A stretch of 64,000 nucleotides of DNA from Rhodococcus opacus B4 (lineage in GTDB: Bacteria > Actinomycetota > Actinomycetes > Mycobacteriales > Mycobacteriaceae), in contig NC_012520.1 in assembly GCF_000010805.1 (NCBI RefSeq), forward strand, positions 186,001 through 250,000. The letters are read 5' to 3'. A model generated the notes under the pieces. The model did no database searches. It was not told where the DNA came from and worked only from the letters and a program-made list of their open reading frames with translations. Shown here piece after piece: positions 1-8,352 of this stretch (positions are counted from its first letter, which is position 1; every line of letters begins with the position of its first letter). The position numbers and the translations under genes were made by a program.

Positions 1-1
1 G

Positions 2-178
2 CAAGACCGCGGCCGCCGCACCGGAGGTTCCGGGCTGGGGCTGGCCATCGACGCCGCACACAACGGGGCCGTCCGGCTCGCAGACGGCCCGGACGGCGGC
101 GTTCGCGTCATCGTCGAACTTGCCGTACGTGGACCTGACCACCCCCGGCCGATCTCGCCGAATAGCCAGCGCCAGTAG
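2..178 (+). CDS. Sensor histidine kinase, C-terminal end (partial)
   Basis: The reading frame is open from the window edge to a TAG at 176-178. It carries the end of a HATPase_c domain: the G2 box GGSGLGLAI followed by a DGGVRVIVEL strand, the usual close of a two-component histidine kinase. About 58 residues are visible; the sensor, HAMP, HisKA and most of the ATPase domain lie to the left, so the signal is unknown. The next gene is convergent and ends 65 bases away. Confidence 0.8.
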   Translation, partial: QDRGRRTGGSGLGLAIDAAHNGAVRLADGPDGGVRVIVELAVRGPDHPRPISPNSQRQ

Positions 179-243
179 TACCCCGGTCCCGGAAGGTCTG
201 TGCGGTGGCCCACGATGCCTCGAGCACGGTGATGTGCGCCGGT

Positions 244-1560
244 TCAGGGTGTGATCGCGAGTCGTCGACCCAACCAGGGGAGTTCCTTCTCCAGACCGGC
301 CGACCACACCTCGAAGGTGTGACCGCCGGGGAGCTCGGAGTAGTGAACATCCATACCGGCATCCCGGGCGGCGATGGCGAGCAGTTGCAGCGCCTGCTGA
401 GCCTCGGGATCGGCGGAGCCGGCGACGAATGCGCCGGCGCTGTCCGGGTACCGGTGGGTGTGGAGCAGGTCGAGGGGGTTGATGCGGCGAAAGGCCTGCT
501 CGTCGCCGGCGAACACGTCGGTGACGGTGCGGCGGTGGTCACCGAGGCCTGGTTCGATCTGCCCGGACAGGTCGAGGAAGGTCGGGTAGATGTCGGGGTG
601 CGCGGTGGCCAGTTGGAGGCTGCAGGTTCCGCCGTAGGAGAGCCCTCCGATTGCCCAGCCTTGCGGGTCCGGATCGATCTGGAAGGTGCTCTTGACCCAG
701 TTCGGGACGTCGGTACCGAGGTAGGTGTCGACATTGCCGAGGTGCGAGTCCACGCACGCCGGGTTGCCGAATTGAGTGCCCGTCGCGTCGGCGACGACGA
801 CAACGGGCGCCAGGCCGGCGTGCTGTGCGGAAAAGGAGTCCATGGTCTCGACCAGTCGTCCGCCGGCCAGCCAGTCCTCGGGGCCGCCGGGTACCCCGGC
901 CAGCAGCACCAGTACCGGCAGAAGGGGGCGTGGCTCGGCGAAGTATGCCGGTGGGAGGTAGACGATGGCGGGTCGTGCCTCGAATCGAGACACCGTCGGT
1001 GGAATGGTCCCGGTAGTGACCGCTCCGGTCGCGGGCATGGCTGCCGGCGCTTCCCACACCGGGGAAAGCGGATCCCGATCGACGGCGGTCCGGTCGGTGC
1101 CCCTGATCTGGTCGAGGGCGAGTGTGCGGTAGTCGGGAATGCCCAGGATCGACCCGAGTGTCGGGTAGGCAGCGAACAGGACATTGATCTGGCCAGCCGC
1201 GGCGATGACGACGACAACCGAGGAAAGGGCGATCGCGGTCGCTGTCACCGGGTAGCGGCGGTCGCGGCATCGGAAGAACGCCCGCAACGTCGCCAACAGG
1301 ACGGCCAGCACCGCGACGCCACCCCAGAAGTAGACTCGCCGGTCGAGTATGTCGGGAAACGGCTTCCAGACCCTTTCGACGATCCACACCGATCCCACCG
1401 CCAGCGCCACGGCACCACAACCGGCGAGGGGGACACCGACGAGCAGCCATCGGCGGCCGCGGCGGAGGAGTAGAACACCGAGACCGATGACCACGGCGAC
1501 CGTCAGTGCGGCCCGGATCGGTCCGGACAGCAATGACCACCCGGTCAGTTCGCTGAGCAT
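244..1560 (-). CDS. Membrane-anchored alpha/beta-hydrolase (esterase family)
   Basis: The 438-residue protein starts at an ATG (MLSELTG). About four hydrophobic segments fill the first 150 residues, so the C-terminal domain is probably displayed outside the membrane. That domain is of the PF00756 esterase/mycolyltransferase type: the nucleophile elbow reads GLSYGG and a C-terminal GHTFEVW supplies the likely catalytic His. The arrangement of membrane helices plus antigen-85-like esterase is common in mycolic-acid bacteria, so an acyl or mycolyl substrate is plausible but unproven. The frame stays open for 143 codons upstream of this start, but that stretch has no protein-like composition. Confidence 0.75.
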   Translation of the reverse strand: MLSELTGWSLLSGPIRAALTVAVVIGLGVLLLRRGRRWLLVGVPLAGCGAVALAVGSVWIVERVWKPFPDILDRRVYFWGGVAVLAVLLATLRAFFRCRDRRYPVTATAIALSSVVVVIAAAGQINVLFAAYPTLGSILGIPDYRTLALDQIRGTDRTAVDRDPLSPVWEAPAAMPATGAVTTGTIPPTVSRFEARPAIVYLPPAYFAEPRPLLPVLVLLAGVPGGPEDWLAGGRLVETMDSFSAQHAGLAPVVVVADATGTQFGNPACVDSHLGNVDTYLGTDVPNWVKSTFQIDPDPQGWAIGGLSYGGTCSLQLATAHPDIYPTFLDLSGQIEPGLGDHRRTVTDVFAGDEQAFRRINPLDLLHTHRYPDSAGAFVAGSADPEAQQALQLLAIAARDAGMDVHYSELPGGHTFEVWSAGLEKELPWLGRRLAITP

Positions 1561-1599
1561 CGGATCGGCGCACCCTTCCTCCCGACGGGGCCCGGACTG

Positions 1600-2047
1600 T
1601 GCTGTTGACGCCGGTACCACCGCCGCGCTCCCCACCCAAGCGGCTCTTCCCAGTTGGCAGTGGCATTGATGTCGGCCGGGCGCGCGCCGCCATGATCGGC
1701 AGGCGAAGGCCAACCGTACCCGTCCGCAGATAATGCGGCCACAACTCGATTGTTGCCACACGTGGCGTTGACGGAGACGACGGCAGCGGTGTCGGTGTGT
1801 GGATCGACCCGCAACGGTGCCTCCCGGCGCCAGTCGAGGGTCAGCAAATGCGTTCCTCGGGAGAGCCGCTGGACGAAGCCGTATCCGGCCAACTCTCCTT
1901 CCGGGACTTGCCAGCCGATGTGTTCGGTTTGTCGACGACCTCCCGAACACCGGACCGCGGGTGACCAGCTGCTCGAACACCGCCGGCAACTCGGTCTCCG
2001 GCGTTCGGCAAGGATTTGTCGTACCGGCGACCGCCGTCGATGCTCAT
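1600..2047 (-). pseudogene. Frameshifted relic of an unrecognised gene
   Basis: Three minus-strand frames each hold a protein-like piece in sequential order: MSIDGGRRYDKSLPNAG, then LPAVFEQLVTRGPVFGR, then a longer stretch that includes HIGWQVPEGELAGYGFVQRL and ends near 1600. Joined through two frameshifts (near 1990 and 1930) they would give a protein of about 150 residues. I do not recognise the family. It lies just upstream of the esterase in the same direction and may once have shared its operon. Confidence 0.35.
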
Positions 2048-2206
2048 CCGAGTGCGTTCCGCCATCGATCGATGGCAACCATTGTTTAGTCACAGTGAAC
2101 CTGGTTGGGGCTCAGCAGGTTCGGGCTGATCCGCAGGACCGGATCGGTGACCACGCAGAGGGCGTAGCGCGGCCGCGGAAGTCGGTAGTCTCGCCGCGGC
2201 GAGGCG

Positions 2207-2335
2207 GTCACAGACATCCGCCGGGTGTACCAGGAGGATTACGCCTACGCCGCAGCCGTGGCGCTGATCGCCTCGGTGGACTCGGACTCGGACTCGACGG
2301 AGGCGCTGTTCGTGCCTAGCTCGAAGCGCACCTAA
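2207..2335 (+). pseudogene. C-terminal fragment of an unrecognised protein
   Basis: A short open stretch reads VTDIRRVYQEDYAYAAAV and ends at a TAA. A TAG closes the frame upstream, so no intact gene is present. The Tyr/Asp-rich tail resembles the C-termini of some sulfotransferase-like proteins, but this is only a weak suggestion. It sits between two other relics. Confidence 0.3.
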
Positions 2336-2380
2336 CCTCTCCGCGAAGGACAAGCGGATCGCGTCCTTCCGGGGTTTCCG

Positions 2381-2580
2381 ATGAAGGCGCTCATCGCCGT
2401 GAAGCATGCGATGCTCGTCGTCTGGAACATTCTCGCCACGGCGACCTCTGCCCCGATCCCGGGGCCGTCGACTTCATCCGGCGTGGCCCCGCCACGACCA
2501 GGGGCCCGCGCAGTCGGCGAGCTCGAGGCACTCGGCTACCGCGTCACCCCCCACCCGTCCTCACCTGCGGTGGTCACCTA
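2381..2580 (+). pseudogene. IS110-family transposase, C-terminal relic
   Basis: The frame encodes KALIAVKHAMLVVWNIL followed, after two compensating frameshifts, by DPGAVDFIRRGPATTRGP and RAVGELEALGYRVT. These are the hallmarks of the end of IS110/IS116/IS902 transposases (helix with A-H-A-hydrophobic pattern, DPG-ADFxxR, then L-x-x-LGYxVTL). The DEDD catalytic domain is gone. The element is dead and unrelated in position to the intact IS110-family element near 43 kb. Confidence 0.65.
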
Positions 2581-2714
2581 GTTTCGTAAGAGAGACGTGA
2601 GAGACATGGTGTCTCTGACGAGCCGGGCGAGGGAGGGAATGTGATGGTCCGTCTTGCCCGAATGGCGATCACCCGTGGCATCGCCAGTGCAGGCGCCACC
2701 GGCGGCGGCACCTG

Positions 2715-3020
2715 TCAGCGGCTGGTGAGTTCGTCGGTGTCCACATGCACCCCGACGTGGACTCCAACTTTGCTGCCGAGGTTGACCAGGGCGTCGAGTG
2801 AGAACTTGCTCAGCTTTCCGCGGTACAGGTCCGACAGCCGCGGTTGAGTGACGCCGAGGTTCTGCGCTGCCGTGACCTGGGACCACCCGAAGCGGTCGAT
2901 CTGTCCGCGGATCGCGGTCATCAGATCAGCGCGGAGCTGACGGTTGTATGCTTCGCCCGGGGCGTCGCTGATCGCCTCCCAAACGGAAGCGGTCTCGACG
3001 ATGTCGTTGTCGCTCATCAT
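2715..3020 (-). CDS. HigA-type XRE antitoxin
   Basis: The 101-residue protein has a central helix-turn-helix (W-SQVTAAQNLGVTQPRLSDLYRGK, roughly residues 45-67) of the XRE/HTH_37 type found in HigA-like antitoxins. It overlaps the toxin gene by 4 bases, and toxin precedes antitoxin as in higBA loci. It should neutralise the toxin and repress the pair through the inverted repeat just upstream of the toxin start. It ends in a duplicated VGVHVGVHVDTDE stretch. Confidence 0.85.
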   Translation of the reverse strand: MMSDNDIVETASVWEAISDAPGEAYNRQLRADLMTAIRGQIDRFGWSQVTAAQNLGVTQPRLSDLYRGKLSKFSLDALVNLGSKVGVHVGVHVDTDELTSR

Positions 3021-3364
3021 TTCTCCTTCGCATGTGCGTCCGCCGCCTTGTAGCGGCGACGGCCGAGGTCGATGTCGGACTTCGAGGTTTTCTGCGTCTT
3101 CTTCTGGAAACAGTGCAGGACGTAGACCACCTCGCCGAACCGAGCAACGTAGAACGTTCGAAACGCTCCATCGGGAGTGCGGACCCGGATCTCTCGACAG
3201 CCGGCCCCAACCTCCTTCATCGCCTTCCAGTCATCCGGATCCAGCCCCTGCTGCACTCGATCGAGCTGGTAGCCGAGATCTGTCTGTGCATCTCCGGGCA
3301 GATCACGCAGGTCATCGAGCGCACTGCCAACCCATCGAATCGGTTTTTCGTTACCTCGCACCAC
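3017..3364 (-). CDS. HigB/RelE-like toxin (Gp49 family)
   Basis: The 115-residue protein matches the phage-derived Gp49-like (PF05973) pattern: WVGSALDDLRDLP near the N-terminus, then REIRVRTPDGAFRTFYVA and VVYVLHCFQKKTQKTS. In this family the product is a ribosome-dependent mRNA interferase. The start is GTG; a second GTG lies directly upstream. It is the first gene of a two-gene operon with the antitoxin and is typical of plasmid or island maintenance modules. Confidence 0.87.
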   Translation of the reverse strand: MVRGNEKPIRWVGSALDDLRDLPGDAQTDLGYQLDRVQQGLDPDDWKAMKEVGAGCREIRVRTPDGAFRTFYVARFGEVVYVLHCFQKKTQKTSKSDIDLGRRRYKAADAHAKEK

Positions 3365-3371
3365 TTACACA

Positions 3372-3391
3372 GTATATCAATACGGATATAC
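3372..3391 (-). promoter_or_regulatory. Toxin-antitoxin operator
   Basis: A perfect inverted repeat, GTATATC-6 bases-GATATAC, lies 8 bases upstream of the toxin start in an AT-rich island that contrasts with the surrounding high GC. It is well placed for autorepression by the HigA-type antitoxin. A further TATATTC stretch follows at 3405-3412. Confidence 0.6.
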
Positions 3392-3542
3392 ACGAGACCG
3401 GGAAGTATATTCGATCGTTTCATGGTCGAGCATGACCTGCAGCCGCGTCGTCGGGAGTTGAGGACACGGAGGACGACGTCGATGGCGAGATGGTTGACGA
3501 CCACCATCAGCACGAACGATGTTCCGGTTCCGGAGGTGTACA

Positions 3543-3936
3543 TGTCGCAGGCAGAGCGCGCGCGGGGGCGCGGCAGCCACTATATCGAGGAATCGGTCTG
3601 GGTGTACCTGATGCGTGACTGGGACGGTGCCGATCGGTGGGTGCTCGACCCGGTGACGGTGGACGGGTACGGGCTGGACTCGGGCCTCGAGAACGGTGTC
3701 CGCAACAGTGAGTGCGTGTGCGAGGACCAGGCCGAGTGCGACGTGTCCGGGATCGGATGGACCGGGCCGCCGTTGTGTGGTGGAGCCGGAGGGGCTGGGC
3801 GGTCAAGGTTCCGGTGCTCGCGCAGTTTCCTGCGGATATCGAGACCATGACCGGGCTCGACCCCGAGGGGCGCCCGGTGATGGCGCAGCGGATTGGTACG
3901 GTCGTGGGTGTAGACGAACGGCGCGTTGCCGAATAA
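3543..3936 (+). pseudogene. Hypothetical protein, probably frameshifted
   Basis: An ATG at 3543 opens MSQAERARGRGSHYIEES, then VWVYLMRDWDGADRW. The protein-like signal then moves to the +1 frame around 3700-3760, where WAVKVPVLAQFPADIETM continues to a TAA at 3934-3936. Joined, they would make about 130 residues. I do not recognise the family. The block lies upstream of other relics, consistent with decay. Confidence 0.35.
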
Positions 3937-3997
3937 TTCATCGCGGATGATGCGGTTGTCTCACGCTCTTGATCGCACGGCTCGATCACGAGGTTTG

Positions 3998-4243
3998 TCA
4001 CCGACGTTTGAGCCAGATCGCGAACTGCGGCGGCCAACGTGACGTCGCGGCCTGCCGCTCGTTCACCTTCTTCGAACTCATGAGATGGATACGGCTGGAC
4101 GCCTCGAGTCGCGCGACTTCGGAGACAATCTTCGGTGCCAGCTTCGTGCCAACACCGGTCATGTGAATCCGTGTGTGTCCAGGCGGGCGGAGCGCGTTCA
4201 TCTGCTTACGGAGACCGGTGAGATCGCCGGCAGCGACCGGCAC
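3998..4243 (-). CDS. Hypothetical protein of 81 residues (doubtful)
   Basis: The frame encodes a basic protein including RIHMTGVGTKLAPKIVSEVA and MSSKKVNERQ. It has no recognisable domain or good ribosome-binding site. The rest of 3937-4557 shows no supportable gene. It could be a relic or a chance frame. Confidence 0.25.
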   Translation of the reverse strand: MPVAAGDLTGLRKQMNALRPPGHTRIHMTGVGTKLAPKIVSEVARLEASSRIHLMSSKKVNERQAATSRWPPQFAIWLKRR

Positions 4244-4487
4244 GGCGGACAGAGGGCATACTCGCCCCTTTTGGATTCGTCGATGAACGCATGCATTGCG
4301 GCGGAACGATCTGAACAGTCCCGGGCTGCGGGCACCGCACGCTCATCACTGCTGGTTCACGGCACGCAATTTGTCGGTTGAGCGGTGCGCGGTAACCGGA
4401 TGCCTGCTGTCGATGTCGATGAGACGACGGTGGAAGCGTTTCATCGTAGTTGGGCTGAGCGGGCAGAGCGACCGCGGGCGGGGTGTG

Positions 4488-4520
4488 CTGGTGTCTACCG
4501 CCTCTGACGGCAGACACCAG
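4488..4520. other. Strong hairpin
   Basis: CTGGTGTCT and AGACACCAG form a perfect 9-base stem around a 15-base loop that contains a nested CCG/CGG pair. There is no T-run. It lies in a gene-poor stretch and could be a terminator remnant or a mobile-element end. Confidence 0.4.
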
Positions 4521-4557
4521 TGTGCGTTTGACCTGCCGCCCATATGGGCTGTATGGG

Positions 4558-4677
4558 TCATATGCAGTGAGAGTGCGCTGAGCTGAGGTGCTGGTGGCAC
4601 GTCCCACCCCACCCGCCGATGCCGCGGCTGTAGCTAGGCAGAGTGCTTTGGATGTAGTCCTCGACGGCCTCACGCAT
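4558..4677 (-). pseudogene. Short ORF with ribbon-helix-helix-like segment
   Basis: The frame opens MREAVEDYIQSTLPSY, and in-frame sequence upstream reads KHHKHHKPSEL. The PSELMREAVEDYI string resembles the second helix of CopG/Arc-type DNA-binding proteins. No complete gene can be drawn. It abuts the truncated TVP38 gene, so both may have been broken by one rearrangement. Confidence 0.25.
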
Positions 4678-4731
4678 GAGTTCGCTGGGCTTGTGGTGCT
4701 TGTGGTGCTTGGCGTTCGTCGAGCTTGTTGC

Positions 4732-5157
4732 TCAACGGTTGGGGCTGATCAGGCGCAAGGACCCGACCGCCAGCCACCCGCGCCGGGCGAGGCGGGCATC
4801 GATGGCCTTGACCGCGGGGTGCGTCAGCCGCGCTCGTACCGCGGTGCGCCCGAGCGCGCGCACCAGCAGCAGCGCCAGCACGGCGCTGACCGTCGTGGCG
4901 GCGATCGCGACGGCGACCCCGGGGCCGGGCCCGAACCGCAGTCCGGCGCTGAGGGTGAACACCGTTCGCGGCACCGGGGCGATCGTCAGTACCGCCTGGG
5001 CCAGGAAGAACACCAGCACGAACGCCGGTCCCATCGACTCCGCCCACTCCTGCACCTGGGAGATCGACGGGCGAGGGGCGAGGGCGGCGGCCACGGCCAG
5101 TGAGGCCAGTACCGCCAGGGTGGCGAGGACTCGGCGGTCGCGCAGGATCAGCGGCAC
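4732..5157 (-). pseudogene. TVP38/TMEM64 (VTT-domain) membrane protein, truncated
   Basis: From a GTG at 5157 the protein begins MPLILRDRRVLATLAVLA. It has a first hydrophobic helix, then the VTT-domain core (FVLVFFLAQAVLTIAPVPRT, then FGPGPGVAVAI) and a helix at ARRGWLAVGSLRLI. Family members continue with a P-V-x-PF-x-x-NY stretch and further helices. Here the frame stops directly after RLISPNR, so the C-terminal third is missing. It lies downstream of the L,D-transpeptidase on the same strand. It is probably non-functional. Confidence 0.6.
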
Positions 5158-5306
5158 CCGCCGAGGACCGCGACGTGGGGATCTGGGGGATAGTTGGTCG
5201 GCGGAGGCGCTCGGGCGGGCATCACCTGGCCGCGAGTGCTCACCGACTGAGTCGGCCTCCGCGGCGGCGTGGACGGTGTAGGTTCGCGGCCTCCACGTTG
5301 GAGGGA

Positions 5307-6545
5307 TCACGCCAGCGCGCTTCCGGCCAGCCACTGATCCCACGGCACGGACCAGTCCCCGTTCTGCCACTGCGCGAGCGGCTCCCCGCCGGTGTTGCGG
5401 ACCTCGACGATGTCGCCGGGGACGGAGAAGTCGTAGAACCAGCGGGCGTTGTCCGGGCTGAGGTTCAGGCAGCCGTGGGAAACGTTGGTGTTGCCCTGCG
5501 CCCAGATGGTGTCGGCGAGTTCGTGGAGATAGATGCCGTCGTTGCTGATGCGGGTGGCGTAGTTGATCGTTTCCTTGTACCCCAGGCGGGAATTGACCGG
5601 GAGCCCATAGGTCGAGGAATCCATGATCACGGGGTTGGCCTTGTCCAGAACGGTGTAGATGCCGCGCTGGGTCCAGAACGTCAGGGTTTGCCCGTTGATG
5701 GTTTCGCTGCCGCCCATCCCCATCGAGGTGGGCATGGTCCGCACGACTTCACCGTTGTTGCTGACCGTGATCTGTTTGGTGGTGTCGTCGGCGATGGCGA
5801 TGTGCGCGTCGCCGATGATGAACGAGGTGGTCGCGTCCTCCTGACCGAACAGTCCACCACCGAGGTCGACGCCGTAGACGTTCGCGCGGGCGGTGACTTT
5901 CGTGCCGGGTGTGTAGTAGTTCTGCGGTCGCCAGTGCACGTTCTGCTCGTCCGCCCAGTACCAGGATCCCGGCACCGGGGGTGTGGTCTCGACGGTCAAC
6001 GCCCTCTCGGCAGCGGCGCGGTCGGTGATCGGCTCGTCGAAGTGGGTGACGACGACGATTCCGATGCCGAAGGTGCCGCCGTCGGTGAGGAGATTGCCAC
6101 CGGAGGTGACGAACGTCGGTTTGGTCAGGTTGCCCGGTTTGACGGTGGAGAAGGTGCTGGTCCGCTCGGTGCGGGTGCCGTCGTCGTGGATTGCGGTGGC
6201 CGCGATGGTGTAGGTCCTGCCGTATCCCAGCGCGGCACCGGGTTTCCAGGCGATGCGGTCGGGGGTGAAGATGCCCTCGATGACCTTGCCTTCGTTGTTG
6301 GTCATGGTGACCGATTCGAGGGTGCCACCGGTGGTTTCCACTGACACCGGGTCCGCGGGGTTGACCGTGTCGGCTCCGTCGGCGGGGGTCACCGTGATCG
6401 TGGGGTCGGGGTCGGCGGGGGTGGAAGGGTTCGCGCCGCCGCCCGGCGAGGATCCGGTGCCGGATGGGGCGCAGGCGGCCAGCAGCGCGAGCAGGATCGC
6501 CAGGGCGATCAGGATCGGAGTACGGCGGGGTGGGTGTGTGTGCAT
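5307..6545 (-). CDS. L,D-transpeptidase lipoprotein, copy 1
   Basis: The 412-residue protein has a lipoprotein signal (MHTHPPRRTPILIALAILLA, then a lipobox ending LAAC at about residue 23), Ig-like domains and a C-terminal YkuD catalytic domain. The active-site motif is complete: GIYLHELADTIWAQGNTNVS leading into HGCLNLS with the nucleophilic Cys. Such enzymes make 3-3 peptidoglycan cross-links in Mycobacteriales. The start at 6545 was chosen because it gives the signal peptide. A close paralogue lies at 62321-63541. Its neighbours are copper proteins, suggesting wall remodelling under metal stress (inference). Confidence 0.92.
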   Translation of the reverse strand: MHTHPPRRTPILIALAILLALLAACAPSGTGSSPGGGANPSTPADPDPTITVTPADGADTVNPADPVSVETTGGTLESVTMTNNEGKVIEGIFTPDRIAWKPGAALGYGRTYTIAATAIHDDGTRTERTSTFSTVKPGNLTKPTFVTSGGNLLTDGGTFGIGIVVVTHFDEPITDRAAAERALTVETTPPVPGSWYWADEQNVHWRPQNYYTPGTKVTARANVYGVDLGGGLFGQEDATTSFIIGDAHIAIADDTTKQITVSNNGEVVRTMPTSMGMGGSETINGQTLTFWTQRGIYTVLDKANPVIMDSSTYGLPVNSRLGYKETINYATRISNDGIYLHELADTIWAQGNTNVSHGCLNLSPDNARWFYDFSVPGDIVEVRNTGGEPLAQWQNGDWSVPWDQWLAGSALA

Positions 6546-6671
6546 GAGTTCCTCAATACCGACGAGGCGGCAGCGAGCTGGTGGCAGAGAAGAAGTGGGG
6601 TGCACGCCATGTCCGTGGCGGCGGGGGAAGAGGGTGGGACCGGGAGGGGGCACGGTCCCACCCTCGTGGGG

Positions 6672-7355
6672 TCAGCCCTGTTGCAGCTGCCCCTGCATGG
6701 TGGTGATTTCGGCTTGCTGGGCGCCGACGATGGCGGTGGCCAGTTGCTTGGCGTCGGCGTTCTCTCCGTCGGAGAGTTCGGTCTGAGCCATCTCGATGGC
6801 ACCGGTGTGGTGTTCGATCATCATGTTCAGCCAGGCGGTGTCGAAGTCGGCGCCGCTCTTGCCGGCCAGGTCGCTCATCTGCTCCGGTGTCATCATTCCG
6901 CTCATGCCACCGCCGTCGGCCATCCCGCTCGTTCCGCCGTGCTTCATCCCGCTCATGCCGCCGCCGGCATCGGTCGAGGGAACACTCATGCCCCGCTGTG
7001 CCAGCAGTGCGGTCATCTGTTCCATTTCCGGTCCCTGGGCTGCGGCAATGTTTTTGGCCAGGTCGAGTATCTGTGGGTTGGTGGTGCGGCCCTCGACCAT
7101 GTTGGCCATCTCGACGGCCTGGGCGTGGTGGGGGTACATCGTCTGCAGGAACGTCACGTCGGCGTTGTTGAATGCGGTCGTCTCCACCGCTGCGGTGGTG
7201 GGGCTGCTCGACGTGGTGCCCGAGGTGTTATTCGACATCTGGGACATGTCGTGTCCGCCGCCGCTGTTGTCGCTACAGCCGGCGAGAACCAGCACTCCGG
7301 ACACCGCCGCGGCGGACAGGACGAACGTGGCACGGGGGGAACGCAAAGACCACAT
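6672..7355 (-). CDS. DUF305 lipoprotein, copper-block copy 1
   Basis: The 227-residue protein has a signal with lipobox LAGC, a His/Met-rich linker (GGGHDMSQMS), and the DUF305 core. Typical motifs are DVTFLQTMYPHHAQAVEMAN and, at the C-terminal repeat, FDTAWLNMMIEHHTGAIEMA. Between the halves lies a Met-rich loop (GGGMSGMKHGGTSGMADGGG). DUF305 proteins recur next to copper oxidases and ATPases, and the Met/His content suggests metal binding outside the cell. A second copy is at 30991-31692. A good ribosome-binding site (aggagtcc) precedes the ATG. Confidence 0.9.
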   Translation of the reverse strand: MWSLRSPRATFVLSAAAVSGVLVLAGCSDNSGGGHDMSQMSNNTSGTTSSSPTTAAVETTAFNNADVTFLQTMYPHHAQAVEMANMVEGRTTNPQILDLAKNIAAAQGPEMEQMTALLAQRGMSVPSTDAGGGMSGMKHGGTSGMADGGGMSGMMTPEQMSDLAGKSGADFDTAWLNMMIEHHTGAIEMAQTELSDGENADAKQLATAIVGAQQAEITTMQGQLQQG

Positions 7356-7422
7356 GGATAGGACTCCTCGAAAGGTCGGTGTGTGAAAGGTGAAGCAGGC
7401 GTGCCCGAGACACGTCCGCGTA

Positions 7423-7447
7423 GGTGACCCACTTGACGTGGGTCACC
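7423..7447. terminator. Perfect hairpin between DUF6153 and DUF305 genes
   Basis: GGTGACCCAC-5 bases-GTGGGTCACC is a perfect 10-base inverted repeat located 2 bases after the stop of the DUF6153 gene and about 70 bases upstream of the DUF305 start. It lacks a T-run, as many actinobacterial terminators do. An operator role for the DUF305 gene cannot be excluded. Confidence 0.5.
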
Positions 7448-7449
7448 TG

Positions 7450-7905
7450 TCACACCCGCAATACCGACAGTTGCGCGAGGGTCGGAGTGGTCCACGGCGG
7501 CGCCCGGCCAGCGCGGTGGCGCAGCAGGGCCCGCAGGCTGTGTACCGCGGTCTCGCCGGTGGTGGCGGTGGCGTACCACCGGGCGAGGACCAACGCCGCG
7601 GCGATCGTCATCACGGCCATGCACAGATGCAGGCCGGAATGGTCGGTGCAGTCGCCGCCCTCGCAGCCCGTCCCGGCCAGTGCGACGGGAAAATCCTCGA
7701 GCGGCATCGGCATCGGCGCCGCGGCCGCGTCGTGGGAGTGCGCGTGCACACCGGAATCATGCCCCGATGAGGTGGGGTGCCCGCCGGTGTGGTCGAGCAG
7801 GGGAGAGGAATGCATGAGGAGGACACCGAACAGCACCGCCACGACAGCGGCCACCCGCAGCAGGTGCTGCATCGGCGGCGTCGTACCCAGCGCTTTCACA
7901 GTCAT
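7450..7905 (-). CDS. DUF6153-like small membrane protein
   Basis: The 151-residue protein starts at ATG 7905 (MTVKALGTTPPMQHLLRVAA). A first hydrophobic helix is followed by a His-rich loop (SSGHDSGVHAHSHDAAAAP) with a Cys pair further on (GCEGGDCTDH). A second helix (CMAVMTIAAALVLARWY) and a short cytoplasmic tail end the protein. This layout matches the DUF6153 group common in actinobacterial copper clusters. The His/Cys loop would face outside and may bind metal. Confidence 0.65.
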   Translation of the reverse strand: MTVKALGTTPPMQHLLRVAAVVAVLFGVLLMHSSPLLDHTGGHPTSSGHDSGVHAHSHDAAAAPMPMPLEDFPVALAGTGCEGGDCTDHSGLHLCMAVMTIAAALVLARWYATATTGETAVHSLRALLRHRAGRAPPWTTPTLAQLSVLRV

Positions 7906-8053
7906 GATGGTACTGGCCGGGCTCGGGGTCGCCGCGGTGAAGGGCGCGACCGGGTGATTGTGTCGCTGAGTGCGGCGCCACCGGTCGGCTGTCCGCACTG
8001 GGTAACCCCGGAGACGATGCGATCGCCCGCCGTCCCGCCGCCCCGCCGCCCCG

Positions 8054-8352
8054 TCATCGTTCACCGGGCTCTGGGTAGAGGAATCTGCGGGTGACGAGAT
8101 GTTTGCTGTCGGTGAGGGTTTCCTCGCTGATCCGTCCGGCGTCGTCGAGGGTGAGCAACACGTTCATTCCGGCGGCCGGGTAGCCGAGCACCAACCGCAC
8201 GGCCCCGTCCGCGTGCGGCAACCGGACGGCGATCGGGGCGGTTCCGTCGGCGTACGGTTCCTGCGCCAGGAAGAAGTCGGCGGACAGGTCGAGTCGCTGC
8301 GGCTCGGGCACCGGGCCGCTGGTGTCGCTGGTGACGCTCTCGTAGACAGTCA
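8054..8352 (-). pseudogene. Out-of-frame C-terminal tail of CopD
   Basis: This stretch encodes DLTVYESVTSDTSGPVPEPQ and then FFLAQEPYADGTAPIAVRLP, ending at 8054. It is protein-like and directly continues the CopD product, but in another frame. The combined span 8054-9354 is 1301 bases, one short of a multiple of three, so a single missing base near 8355 would restore one protein of 433 residues. Whether this is real or a sequence error cannot be told here. Confidence 0.6.

Noticed and set aside
1561..1989. N-terminal extension of the esterase by 143 residues
   Set aside because: The upstream in-frame sequence is mostly Arg-rich shadow; protein-like pieces there belong to other frames of a decayed gene, and ATG 1560 starts directly before the first membrane helix.
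2600..2616. AGAGACA/TGTCTCT hairpin as an IS end
   Set aside because: It follows the IS110 relic, but the family lacks terminal repeats of this kind and no partner repeat was found.
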